Source of the DNA: Molossus alvarezi | Lineage: Eukaryota > Chordata > Mammalia > Chiroptera > Molossidae | Assembly: GCA_037176705.1 (NCBI GenBank) | Contig: CM073898.1 | Coordinates: 21,259,501-21,323,500 of the forward strand | Direction: 5' to 3' | DNA: 64,000 nucleotides | Shown here: piece after piece, positions 1 through 11,560 of the stretch | Layout of the letters: each line of letters starts with the position of its first letter | Position numbering within the stretch: the first letter of the stretch is position 1 | Notes under the pieces: generated by a model | Database searches by the model: none | What the model was told of the DNA's origin: nothing | The model's input: only the letters and a program-made list of their open reading frames with translations | Position numbers and translations under genes: made by a program

Positions 1-724
1 GCATGATGAATCTTGGGATAAACTGAGGGTCTGGTGTGTCCTGACAGCCACCGTCACGACTTTGAGAAGCTGTGGGGACTAGAGAAAACATTTCAGTTGG
101 CAAAGAAACAAGCATGGTTTTCCCCTTTTAAGTGGGATAAAAAACATGGTCCACAGTAATTACCAGCTGGTAGGTGTAATATTACCTTGCAAGCAGCCAT
201 AATGATGTATTCCCCGAGCGGTAAGTATTATGTAATTTAATCAGCTCATAATGGGAGGAGACGGCAGGGCTCCAAGCCCAAGTGAGGAAGGGAGTTGACA
301 CCTGGTAGGCGAAAGGAGACTTGGTCAGAATGAGCAGGAAATGGATGAGGATGGGGGAGGGTGGGTTCAGTCAAGTAAAATGTGTTAAATCAAGTGTTAA
401 CTCTAACACTCTGCAGAGAAAACAAACTAGATAGGGAGGCACAGACTATCAAGTTGCCGGTGACATGTTTTCTGTTGTGAGGAGTAAGTGTTATTGGAAT
501 TCCCCAGAGTTTTCATGACGTAGCTCAGCATCTCGGTCCCATGTGTGTCCACAGCTTTTCCTGTTTCGATTCTGCGCATTCTCCAGCCTCCTCAGTCCCT
601 TCCTGGGTAACGCGACATCCTGGGTTGGGTGGGCTCTGATTCCTGGTTATCCCTAGTGATGACAGCAGTGCTCTGCTTCATTCGTTGGACTTAACGGAAT
701 GTAATTGGCATGAGTGTCACCTAG

Positions 725-964
725 AGCAGGGCTCCACAGACTTTTTTTTTTTTTTCACACTTTTTCTTAAAGGACCTTATAGTACATATTTTGGGCTCCA
801 TGAGCCAAGACACAAATTGAAGATGTTTTATATAGGTACTTATATAACTATTTAAAATGTAACCATTTAAAACTGTAAAAATAATTCTTAGCTGGCAGGT
901 TTTTAAAAAATCAAGCAGCTGGCTGGATTGGGCTCATGGGCTGTAGTTTGCCAACTGCTGACCC
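725..964 (-). repeat. MER3-like non-autonomous hAT fragment, diverged
   Basis: The right end (about 905-962) reads as gctggattgggctc followed by gggctgtagtttgccaactg, like the end of the MER3-type consensus. The left end keeps the 'aaaggacct...agtacatattttgggctcc' pattern in degraded form. The family name is from memory. Confidence 0.5.
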
Positions 965-1334
965 AGAGACTCGCAGTCTCTCAGTCTACTAAAAATATCT
1001 GGGTTTTGGACCTGATTGGTGCCTGGAACATGACAATCGAGCCATAACCAACTGTCCTTTATTGTCATAGCAGCCCACCCTCCTCACTAGGGCAACTTTC
1101 AATACATCTCCACGTAGTTTGAAGACAGCCAGAAAAGCATGAACTACCAGGAAACCACTGGTAAGACTTCTCTGGTGTCACATAAATCTCATTTTCTTTA
1201 ATGTTAGAGTGACAGGCCACATAGCAATTTGGAAAGTAATGAGTGTTACTCCTGGTTGTTTATAGAAAGCCTTTTGATATTGATGGAAGTAACATTTTTA
1301 CTGAATGAACCATTACCAGCCATACAGCTAGACT

Positions 1335-1860
1335 GAATCCCATTAAGATACCACCTGAGTTCCTCCAAGTTTACATAGAGTTACTGTAGGAGCCAGGAAC
1401 TCCACTCCGAGGTATATTCCCAGTAGAACTGGAAACATATATGTACACAAAAACTTGTATACAGATGTTCACAGCAGTGTTATTTATAATGATGAAAAAG
1501 CAAGAACAACAAAAATGTCCACCGACTGATAGTGGATAAACAAAATGGGGTATATTGTATAATTGGTGGTTCAACCATAAAAAGCAATGATATATGCCAC
1601 AGCGTGAATAAACCTCAAAAGCGTAGCATACTTAGAGAATCTAGACACAAAAGAATCTAGACCACGTAGGCAAATTATATGAAATGTCCATACAGAAAGG
1701 AAGTATATTAGTGGTTGCCGGGGCCTGAGGAAGTGGGGAATGGGAATGATTGTTTATGGGTACCGAGTTTCTTTCGGGCCGATGAAAGTGTTCTGGAGTT
1801 AGATGTCATGATTGTACAACCTAGTGAATATACTGAAAGCCATGCTATGTTATAAATAAC
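1335..1860 (+). mobile_element. Old L1 3' end fragment
   Basis: The typical late-ORF2/3'-UTR phrases are present in order: 'aggtatattcccagtaga', 'cacagcagtgttatttataat', 'gtggataaacaaaatggg', 'gaaaggaagtatattagtgg', 'ttctggagttagatg'. It is strongly diverged, with no open frame. Confidence 0.75.
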
Positions 1861-2545
1861 AAGAAGAAACTTACACAATTATTTCCAAATAGGTAGTTAT
1901 CAAAGCTTCAAGGAGTGAGCTCATCAGCTTTGTTGGAAGTCCTAAGGGTGGGTTGGGGAGAGGGGTCTTCTTTACCCAGTATCTTCCTTGGTGACTTGCA
2001 GGAAAGGATTGAGAATGCAAACCAAATTCTGTTGTATTGATTTAGCAGTATTTGTAACACAGAGGAAGAAGAAAGGTTGAAATGACGTGATAACATTTGA
2101 AAGGCAATCCTATGAAAAGAGTCAGTTGAGATTATTAGAATACCGTATGTTCAGGACCAAACCCAAATAACTCACGTGTAAAGAGATTAGTTTGGCACAA
2201 CCCTCTAGAAAAGGACCTTGAGGGTAATAAGTATCCACATCAGACTATCTGCTGTTGTAGTAAAAATACCGTGGAATGCTTGATAATGTTAAAACCAGAA
2301 CATTATATTTCTGTTATAGACTGCTGTGGAAGGACACTTTTACCATGAGAGTTATAAGTACTGGAGAGCTTACTAAGGTAGAGTGTAGAGTTACTTATAA
2401 AGGAGATCGTTAGGATGAGCAGAGGTATCCATGTAACTGAAATGGTTCCCCAGACAGCTGGTTTGCAGATGAGGCCAAGTCCTAGAGCTAAAAGATTGGA
2501 GAAACTATGATTGAAATACTCACCTGTTTCGTCTCTTTTTCCATC
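1861..2545. other. Intron, nothing recognised
   Basis: Moderately AT-rich unique-looking sequence; no gene, RNA or repeat recognised. Confidence 0.5.
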
Positions 2546-2556
2546 TTACCCCCCCC

Positions 2557-2812
2557 CCTTTTTTTAATCTTTACCCGAGGATATTTTTTTATTTATCTTC
2601 AGATAGAGTGGGAGGGAGAGAGATGGAGAGTAAGGGAGAGAGAGAGAAACTTCGAAGTGAGAGGGACACATCGACTGGTTGCCTCCTGCACAACCCCAAC
2701 CAGGGCCGGGGACAAACCGAAACTGAGGTACATGCCCTTGACCGGAATTAAACCCATAATAACTCATTGGTCCATGGGCCGACGCTCTGCCGCTGAGCCA
2801 AACTGGCCAGGC
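2557..2812 (-). mobile_element. Ves SINE, long-tail type
   Basis: Reverse-strand tRNA-derived head (2690-2812, with A/B-box remnants) followed by the GA-rich body and the 'atcctcgggtaaa' tail. A target duplication is not clear. Confidence 0.9.
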
Positions 2813-3193
2813 CACACCTTACCTCTTTAAGATTTGGAAATATTTAGAAATGTAAACGTTTCTGAATGAGATTTCTCATTGTTAATTCCAGTTGTTTTCC
2901 TGTCAAAGATGGATTTAGTTTTTAAATCGGTTCTTTTTAGTTTGAGGTTGTCTCCCAAAACGTTAGTTCTTTCAATTCAACAAAGCTGGAATTTTAAATT
3001 TCAGGAAAGGCAGATGTCCTCTTGTCTAGACTGCCTTCCTAAAGTTCTTTAAACAGATACAAGTCAGACTCTTACAAGAACATGCCAGTTTGTCCTCTGC
3101 TGTGCCGAGATGAAGAGGTGGAGGGCCGGCCTTGCAGACCTACGGCACCGTGACGTCACAGAGACAAGTAGGCATAGGCCCACTGTCATTCTT

Positions 3194-3431
3194 TTTTATT
3201 TTATCCTCACCGGAGGACATTTTTTCATTTTTTGTTCAGATAGAGTGGGAGGGAGAGAGAGGAAGAGAGAGAGAGAAACATCAGCATGAAAGGGACACAT
3301 CAAGTGGCTGCCACATGCACGACCAACCAGGGCTGGGGACAAACTGCAACCAAGGTACGCGCCTTTAGTAGGAACCGAACCCGGGTCTCTCTGGACCGCA
3401 GGCTGACCGCTGAGCCAAACCGGCCAGGGCC
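3194..3431 (-). mobile_element. Ves SINE, long-tail type
   Basis: Complete reverse copy with head at the right end and tail stem-loop (tcctcaccggagga) at 3204-3218. Flanks around 3179-3193 and 3430-3446 are similar (ctgtcattctt / ttgttattctt), a diverged target duplication. Confidence 0.9.
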
Positions 3432-6025
3432 CCATTGTTATTCTTACTTAAAGTGCTGAACGTGGCCTTTCTGTGTCAGCAAGTGGCCAGAGTGGTGCAG
3501 GAGTCACAGTCCCCAGTAGGTCACTCTGACAGCAGCAAACCTTGTCCTGCCTGCACTTGGACCAAAGGTGACCGCTTAGCCCTGGGTGCCACGGTCTGTG
3601 CTGACCTCCTGGTCCTTGTAATAGGCCAGTCAGCCAGGCATGGGCCCCTCCATTTGAAGACAGAACAGCTGGTCTCGGGTCGCAGCCAGAGGCTTGCTGC
3701 CCGAGACCCTGCGTCCATTTCTCGCCTGACCAGAATCCACGGTCCCAGATGTGGGCCCTGTCGGCAAAAGACTCCTCTCTGCATTTGGAGTGACCCTGGT
3801 TGAAAGTGCTAGTTTTAGCCTCCAGGCTGCATTCACACTGACATCAAGAAGCATAAGACATGAAAGCATCTCAGGGTTTCACGACCAGTGGTGTTTCTAT
3901 CTCCCCTTGAAAAAAAGCAAGCTCGTGTGTCTGGCGGGAAGATTTTCAGTGGTTACAGATTCATCCAGCAAAGAGATTACCAGCACCACCGTCTGTCTTC
4001 CTGGTTGCCCTGACTGAGAGAAGTGGGTGGTTCTGCACAGGGTTAGAGGAGACATCCAAGGTTTCTGCTTTGACAAAACAAATCTGAAGGTTAGGAGATG
4101 AGGCCGCACTTGGCCCGGACGGTTCTGCGTATGCCTGCCACTTCCACGGGTGGGCAGACCTGGAGAAAGGCCTGGGTCCCAGCGTCAGTTACAGCATCTC
4201 CACGCGAAGGTGTCTGCGATGCGTCCAGACCACCCACCACAGGACAGAGTCGGCTGCAGAGTGCGGAAGACCAAATGCATGCTCCTCTCGCGGGCTCTCT
4301 GGGAACGAGGGGAGAAGCCTTGGAGCTGCAGCTGGGTACAGGCGAACGGAGCTGTCGTAAGGACCGATGAGAACGGTTGGGGCCAGGCTCTCAGGATCGA
4401 TTGCAACAGGGAGCTCTTCAGCGAGGAAACGATTTGGAAATGGTGGCGAGGAAGAGGCTGGCGCTAAGAACCAGCTCGCCTCGTTGAGATGTTGAAGTTT
4501 GGGCTGTGAGTGAAAGGACGGGTCATTGGAGAAAGGAAGGAAGAGCTCAAGGGGAAATCGCGTGTGCTCGCAATTCCAGCTCTGCGAGGGGCCCTCTCTC
4601 CCGGCGTCTGGTTCGGGCAACGCTTTGCAGACAGACAGAGTGGGCACGTGGGGGGAGAGCGTTCTGTAGACGCTGGGAGCCTTCCCTGCATGGCCACTAC
4701 CGTTAGCTTGCCCTGTGCAAGTGAATGTGTCTTTGGGACCGGCCCCACCCATCCTAAGCGGCCGTGGAAGTTGTATCAGCCAGAAACGATCTTACAAGAG
4801 GCTGATGAAAACCAACAGGGACGTGATTTAGCATCTCAGAGGAATATTAAGTGTGAAAACAACACGGCTTTAGAGGCGGGGTGATGGGAAAGCTCCATGC
4901 CTCTGCCTTTGCCAAAGCAACAAGTTCCTAGAGCTGCTGGGTCCCCCACGAGGCTGTGTGGGAATCAGGAGCCTTGGGCCGGGTTCCCAGGTACGAGGCA
5001 GGGTGGATGTCAGCATGACATGGCTGGAAGAAGATCGCCCATCCTTCAGTAATTTCTGGCCAAGCCACTGCTGGCTTCCACACCTAGACAGCAAAGCCAG
5101 GATGAGCTGTGTACACGCTAACAGTGAAGCGAGCATTCGGAAAGGTTAACACCAGGGTTAACACCACGGTTTTGCTGAAGGGATGTCTTTAGGAATCGAA
5201 GGACAGGGTATTGCCTATTGCAGAGAAATTCCATGTGTGGTCTTGTCATGGCCACTGTGCCTCCACTGGGGGGTGAAGGGGGTGGTATGTTCCACCCAGG
5301 AGCTGTTTGATCCATCTTCGTCCGGGAAGGCACGCAGACGCCAACACGCTCTGCCTCCCGATTGCCCACACACAGCTTAAGATAGCTGGGGACGGTGGGC
5401 ATGGATTGATTGTGAACACTTCCAAGAAGCTTATGCAGCGATCTGAAAAGAACCGTGGAGGAAAGCCGAGAATGAAGGATTATGTAATCTCAATTCCCCA
5501 ATGGGCAGCCTTTCGTGCAAGAGAAAGAGACTTAATCCCAAGGGCCCAAAATTTCATAACAAACCAACAAACCAATCCAGGATCTTTCTGGGTGTTGAGG
5601 CTGAGTTCAAGATATTGAGAAATAAGCACTGTATAGCTCCAGAATATTCTGTGGTCAAAACATGCTATTTCTAGGGGAAAATGACATGTTAATGTACAGG
5701 TTGCCTTGTTGGGGGAGGGCTACAACAAAGCACCATGTTGAGGGGAGAACACCTGCATTTGGGGGGCAGGAAATGAGGCTTTGCTTGCTTTTAGTTGTGA
5801 GTGGGAAAATAGTTTCTAGGGAATTAATCCCTATTGGAGTTGAAATGATAGTTTTGATTCAAAATAAACAAGATTGCACAAAACACTGTTTATGAGACGT
5901 TCCAAAGAGAAAGTAGAAAGCTTTGTCTTCTTGTGCATGAGTCTCCTTGCAGAGTCGCCTCTCAGGGCTGGAAATGGCTGCCTCGGGGTGAGTCTGTGCC
6001 CCTCTTAGAGGGAAAGACCTCAGCA
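3432..6025. other. Intron, no gene or recognised repeat
   Basis: GC-richer stretch with many short overlapping open frames on both strands, including a 187-codon reverse one at 4189-4752. None resembles a protein I know and no splice context supports them. Confidence 0.5.
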
Positions 6026-6030
6026 ACTTT

Positions 6031-6126
6031 CATATATATATATGTAATATATTATGTGTATATATATGTATATATACATACATATACACATATATACACA
6101 CACACACACATATATATATATATATT
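6031..6126. repeat. Mixed TA/CA microsatellite in a SINE tail
   Basis: Runs of TA, GTA and CA that directly abut the 3' end of the reverse Ves SINE at 6127-6358, so they occupy the position of its poly(A) tail. Confidence 0.85.
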
Positions 6127-6358
6127 TTTTAATTCCACACTGGAGGTTATGGATATTTGTCTACCCTCAGATAGAGTGGGAGGGAAAGAGAGAGAGAGAG
6201 AAACATCAGTGTGAGAGGGACACATCAACTAGTTGCCTCCCGCATGACCCTAACCAGGTGATGAACGGCAACTGAGGTACATGCCCTTGACCGGAATTGA
6301 ACCCATGACTTATTGGTTGCAGGCCAATGCTCTAACCACTAAGCAAACCAGCCAGGGC
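6127..6358 (-). mobile_element. Ves SINE with microsatellite tail
   Basis: Reverse copy; the head ends 'aaaccagccagggc' at 6358. Short flanking similarity (ACTTTC at 6026-6031 and 6359-6364) fits a target duplication that brackets the microsatellite, so the repeat is part of the insertion. Confidence 0.9.
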
Positions 6359-6402
6359 ACTTTCTTATATTTTTATATAACATTTTTTTTAAAAGACTTT
6401 TT

Positions 6403-6630
6403 GGCCCTGGCTGGTGTGGCTCAGTTGGTAGGAGCATCATCTCATAGGCTGAAAGGTGATGGGTTCAACTCCTGGTCAGGGCATATAACATTTGATCCCC
6501 AGCCTTGGTTGGGGGCATGTGGGAGGTGACAAATCAATTAATTCTCTCTCTCTCTATCTCTCCTCCCCCTCCCCCTCTTTCCCTCTCTAAAAATCAATGA
6601 AAATGTCCTCAGGTGAGGACGTGATTTTTC
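6403..6630 (+). mobile_element. Ves SINE
   Basis: Forward copy starting 'ggccctggctggtgtggctc' and ending with 'gtcctcaggtgaggac' before a T-rich flank. It lies head-to-head with the reverse copy that ends at 6358. Confidence 0.88.
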
Positions 6631-6729
6631 TTTTCTTTCTTTTATTTTATTTTTTTACTGTTCGATGTACTTTTTATTAACTCAATATTTTCAGCAATCT
6701 TATGCAGTAGAAACTATATTATTCTCATT

Positions 6730-6955
6730 TTTTTTATCCTCACTCAAGGACATTTTTCCGTTTTTTGTTCAGATAGAGTGGGAGGGAGAGAGAGGGAGAG
6801 AGAGAGAAACATCAACGTGAAAGGGACACATCGAGTGGCTGCCACCCTCACAACCAACCAGGGCAACCGATGTACGTGCCCTTAGCAGGAACCAAACCCG
6901 GGTCTCTCTGGACCACAGGCTGGCACTCTGACCGCTGAGCCAAACCAGCCAGGGC
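6730..6955 (-). mobile_element. Ves SINE with exact 13-bp target duplication
   Basis: Reverse copy flanked by TATTATTCTCATT at 6717-6729 and again at 6956-6968. The right duplication is followed at once by the poly(T) of a reverse L1 end. Confidence 0.95.
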
Positions 6956-6968
6956 TATTATTCTCATT

Positions 6969-7310
6969 TTTTTAAAATTATTTTTATTAATTTGTTTTTG
7001 TTACAGATGTTTCTCCTTTTTCCCCCTTTGACACCCTCCTCCCCGTCCCCACCCCCTTCCCCAGCTTTGTTGTCTATGTCCATTGGTTATACATACATGC
7101 ATAGAAGTTCTGTGGTTTATCTCTCCCCCCACAGCATCCCCTCTTCTGGGGTTTGTCAGTCTGTACCCTACCTCTATGTCTCTGGGTCAATTTTGTTTAT
7201 CAGTTTGTTTAGTTCATTATATTCCAGAAATAAGTGAGATCATGTGATATTTGTCTTTCTCTGCTTGGCTTGTTTCGCTTAGCATAATACTCTCCATGAA
7301 GACATTATTT
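6969..7310 (-). mobile_element. L1 3' UTR, younger bat-type family
   Basis: Near-complete reverse complement of the L1 end at about 58200-58545: it shares the 'ttgttacagatgtttctcc' end, the C-rich tract, 'cattggttatacatacatgc' and 'ccagaaataagtgagatcat' segments. The 5' limit is approximate. Confidence 0.9.
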
Positions 7311-7713
7311 TTCAATATGTAGCTTCTATTAGCCCCTTGTGAAACTGAAATGTAGTCAAACTGAAACCCAGCTGCCCTCATTCTCCTTTATTCCCATGAG
7401 AGGAGTAGATGTTCATACATGTCTGGAGAAGGAGGAAAACCTTTCTTCCCCAAGAGGTAACTGCAACATTGTTATATTTGAGTAATTCTCCTATAGGCGA
7501 ACATTAAACCGTGAGATACACATGTGCTTGTGTGGATGATGTAGGTCTATGTACATATACACACATATGCATATGCATTCGATCATATATAAATATGTGT
7601 AACATTTAAACCGTCACTTTTTGGAGCTTATTTTTTAATCCACATTGCATGTAGCCATTAAAAAATACTTGTAGCTCTAACTGCACTTCACAAGTTTGTT
7701 CCTTTAAGGTTCA

Positions 7714-7744
<31 letters not shown>

Positions 7745-9745
7745 GAAATGAAAACATTTTAACAGGCAGTGGTTGCTTTTGTGAAAAACCTCATAGTTAT
7801 TTGAAAACCCCTGTGTCCTAGAAGCAGATTTAGGAAACTTCGGTGAGAGAAAGACAAGCATCCGTCGAGCGCCTGAGAGGGTGGTGGTCCCCATTCTCTC
7901 CACTGATGGCCCCTGGCCTCTTGCGTTGCACTGACATTGGAACCACACGCCCTGGCGCTGTCTGTCTGAATGAACACCGCTCAATGGCTGCAGGTGCGTC
8001 TGGTGATTGACCCGCCTGCTCGGATCCAGCAGAGATCAGAGCTCTTCCTCCCGCATGTTCAGATCTCATTTATGCACAATCTACTTTGCTCCCCCCTCTG
8101 GCTGTGGCTTCCCTGTGAGGATAGTGGACTTTTCCAGCCCATTGACTCTGACCTTGGCCAAGTGACTTGTTTTGACTGCTGGAGTGTGGGTGGGGTGCCA
8201 GGGTGCCCGTTCTGGGCTCTGAGGGGCCTTGTGAGGTTGCATTCTTCCTTCTCCTCGGAAAAGTCATGGACCTGGTCTGCTGCCCGGCCAGCTCCTTTGA
8301 CATCCACAGCCTTTCTTAGATTACCTTATCAGCCAGGCAGACATTTTCTTTTTTAAACAATCTGGGCAAGTCAGTTGTTAGTTTCAGTTGAGTAGATGTT
8401 CTAATCAGACAGGGTACATACAGGTAAAAATGCGATTCTTGCCACTGTAGACTAAAGAATGGGCAGACACTTGACCTAAGGAAAACCTTTCTGACCTGGC
8501 CAGCTGCCTTCAGGGTGGCCTCGTAGGAGAGCAGCCCCACCAGGGATGATCTTGATGAAATTAGAGTCATCAGACTCTCTCAAGGAACCTGCGAGTGTGA
8601 GCGGAACATTAAGCAGCTGAAACAGAGGCGGTGTACCAAGTAGAAGTGGAACCGGCCAGAGGGCAGCTTGGGTCACAGTGACGTTGGGTACGCGGATGGG
8701 GTTTGACGGCATCTTCTGAAAAGCGCTGGGCATAAGGCGACATGTAACGGGCTGTGAAAAGTACTTGGGATTCTTCGCGTCTTACCAGTTACTGAAATGT
8801 GTCCCAGTCTTCATGAGGCCTGGCTTATATGGCTGGCTGTCCCTGGGTTTTCTCAAGACTTTTCATCTCCCTCGTTGCTGGACACGGCTTCAGTACACCA
8901 TCCCATCACTGTGCACCCCTCACGCGATGTTGGCAGAGACCCAGCTGACACAAGTTCCGTGTGTCCCTTCCCTCCGACAGCTGCGTGTCCTGATAGCTCG
9001 GAGCACCGAGACTGCCTATGAGAGGGGAAACCCAGCTGCTTCGCTCCTCTCTTCACTCCCTTTTTTAGCTCTTACCCCTGTCCACACCCCCTCCCTTCTG
9101 AGAAAGCTTGGGGTGGGTTGGCAGGTGGACAGAGGGCGGGGCGGGCCAGCTCCATCAGTTCCCAAGATCTCTGAAACACTTAGAGACTCCTTCTGTCTGG
9201 ACTGGGGTTCAGTGGGGCCTCCTGTGTGATTATTTATTTATGTTTGAATGCCTATTTGGGCTTTTAACAGAGCACTCTCGGATCCTGGGGGTTCTTGCTC
9301 ATATGGAATGTCCCATTTCAGTGCAGTAGCACGGGCAGAAACCTTTTCGAGAAGACTCCCGGCGTCCCATTGTGCCTCCCATGCGTTCGTCATCCTTTCT
9401 GGTATGGGTTTGCAGGCAACTGCAGTGGGGTATGTGTGTAAGTGCCTATCAGACACGCTCTGCCATGTCTCGAACAGGGGAAAAAAGCAAAATTAGAAGC
9501 CTCTCTTAAAACGAGTTCCTAAAAGACTCTTAGTGGAGAATATGATTTGTAATGTTTCTTGTCAGAGGTCCCAGTTTCCAAACCACGCCTTAATATACCT
9601 CGAGACCATGTAATATGTATTTTTAAAACGTGCTAAGGGTATTGTAAATCATCTTCTTGTCTCTGAGGAGCAGGTAACTAGGAAATGTGGACATAGGCTC
9701 ATTTGTCCCCATCAGAGACACTGTGTAGATTCCCTCCTCCTCTTC
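7311..9745. other. Intron, little recognised
   Basis: Contains a (TC)n run at about 7719-7744 and otherwise unique-looking sequence. Open frames such as 8765-9229 on + show no recognisable domain. Confidence 0.5.
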
Positions 9746-9749
9746 CTCT

Positions 9750-9815
9750 TTATTTAGCACCTGCCGTGTGCCAGCCACTGTGCTAAGTGCTTGATCTGCA
9801 TCCGTTCATTGCTAC
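9750..9815 (-). repeat. MIR/L2-type tail fragment
   Basis: Reads 'tttatttagcacctgccg', 'tgtgccagccactgtgc' and 'taagtgcttgatctgcat', the reverse of the MIR 3' region. Confidence 0.65.
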
Positions 9816-10814
9816 ATCAACACATTTTTTGACTATTTAAAGTATACCCTGCATGTTATTCATATAAGTTTGTTAGGAACCAAAAATGAGTTAAAAATTG
9901 TCAAAACAAATCTTATGTATTGAAAAGAGTGCTGCGTTAGCTCTGTGTAACTGTTAGGTGAGCAAAAAGTCCAAATTTGACTATATTTTTAAAACTTGTC
10001 AACTTTATTCTATGTAGAACTTTTATGATGGTAGCATATTTAAAAAAATTACTTAGATATAGAGCTTCTGGCAAGAATTGTTTAACAACAAAAATTATTC
10101 AAATGCAAAATTAGCCTTTCTAATTAGTGGGTTTCTACTGCTGGTTGAAATCCATTTTGATACCTTTCCAACCAAATCAGGCTGTTAGGTTCTTACCTGC
10201 AAATTATGTAGAAACCAAAGTTCACAGAATTTTACTTTTTTTCTAGAGTTTAATAGTATATATGTTCATGAAAGCAAACATCTCGAGGTGAAATTTTCCT
10301 GTATTTAGAAGCACTTGGGGGTTTTGCTATGTAATATATCAGGAGGTAAATGTCACTGTTAGTTCAAGTCTTTCTCAGTTGCTGCACTAAGAGCTGACCA
10401 CATCTAATGATATCCTCTTGTAGTTGCATAGTGTTTAACAGCTTATGAACTATATCTTTACAAATTACTTCACGTGGCCCCTGCCACAGTCTTGTGAGTT
10501 AGATGGGTTGGGTGGCATTATTCGCTTTGTCTTGTATTCCACTCTGGATTGCTAGACCTTGGAGGGTGGAGTCTGTGAGAGGCTTTACTGTATCCTGTCT
10601 CATTAAACCTCTGAATATTAGTTTCTCTGTCAAATAAAATCTTAACACTTAGTCCATAGGACTGTCCTAAGAATGAAGTGAGATGAAAGGAAACTAACAG
10701 CCCAACACATAGTGTGGGCTCAGACTATGTTTGTTTTTCTTCCTGTCCCAACCTGCCTAGTACTGCGTGTTCATAGTAGTGCTCATTGAGAGTGTGGCGA
10801 GGCACTGGGGTATT

Positions 10815-10935
10815 GAGGAAAGAACAACGGCTTGTACTGAAATCCCAGCTCTACCATGTCCTAGCAAAATGACCTTGGTCAAGTTTCTGATGCAAGTCTT
10901 GGTAGTGTCCTTGGCTGTGAAATGGGCATGAGTGT
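10815..10935 (+). repeat. MIR fragment
   Basis: Core phrases 'gaaatcccagctctaccatg', 'tgaccttggtcaagtttctg' and 'ggctgtgaaatgggcatgag' match the MIR core in order. Confidence 0.75.
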
Positions 10936-11084
10936 ACTTACGTGGTTGTGGGGTGCACCCATTTCACGCGTCCGTCCATTGTGCAGGCAGTGCTCCGTAC
11001 ATCTAGAAAGGTCCATAAAGCCTGCTTCTGTGTGCTCAGAATGTAGGCAAAAAAGAAAAGCAGAGAAGAGGGGTGTGTATGTAT

Positions 11085-11338
11085 TTATGTTAGTTATCTA
11101 TTGCTGTGTAACACATTACTCCAAACCTTGGGGGCTTAAGGCAGTAAATGTCGGACAGTGTCTGTGGTTCAGGGATTCAGAAGTGCTTGAGCGGTTGGTT
11201 CTGGCTCAGCTGCCATCCAGGCAGCAGCAGGGGCTGTCGGAGGTGCTTTCAGGAGGGCTCACTCACATGGCCATGGCAGGAGGCTTCCGCTCCACCTGTG
11301 TTCCCACAGCATGGCTGCTGGCTCCCCAGAGTGAGTGA

Positions 11339-11389
<51 letters not shown>

Positions 11390-11560
11390 AAGACAGAAGC
11401 CGCAGCGCCTTTTATGATCTAGTCCCTGAAGTTGCAATCCGTCACTTCTGCCTCAATCCCTTCCTGTAGATAAGAGTCACTAAGACCAGCCCCTCAAGGG
11501 TGGACAATTCCACTTCACCTCTTAGAGAGCAAAGCCTCAGAGGATGTGTGGATCAGCTTT
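11085..11560 (-). repeat. Old LTR-like interspersed repeat with (GA)n expansion
   Basis: Begins 'ttagttatctattgctgtg' and includes 'ggttctggctcag', 'gctcactcacatggc', 'cagagtgagtgatccgagag' and 'ccttttatgatctag', a widespread mammalian repeat I associate with MaLR-type LTRs. Orientation and subfamily are uncertain. A (GA)n run at 11342-11388 grows from its native 'gatccgagagag' motif. Confidence 0.55.

Noticed and set aside
4189..4752. 187-codon reverse open frame in GC-rich intron
   Set aside because: Overlapping frames of similar length exist on both strands, there is no recognisable domain, and it lies within an LTBP1L intron without splice or promoter support.
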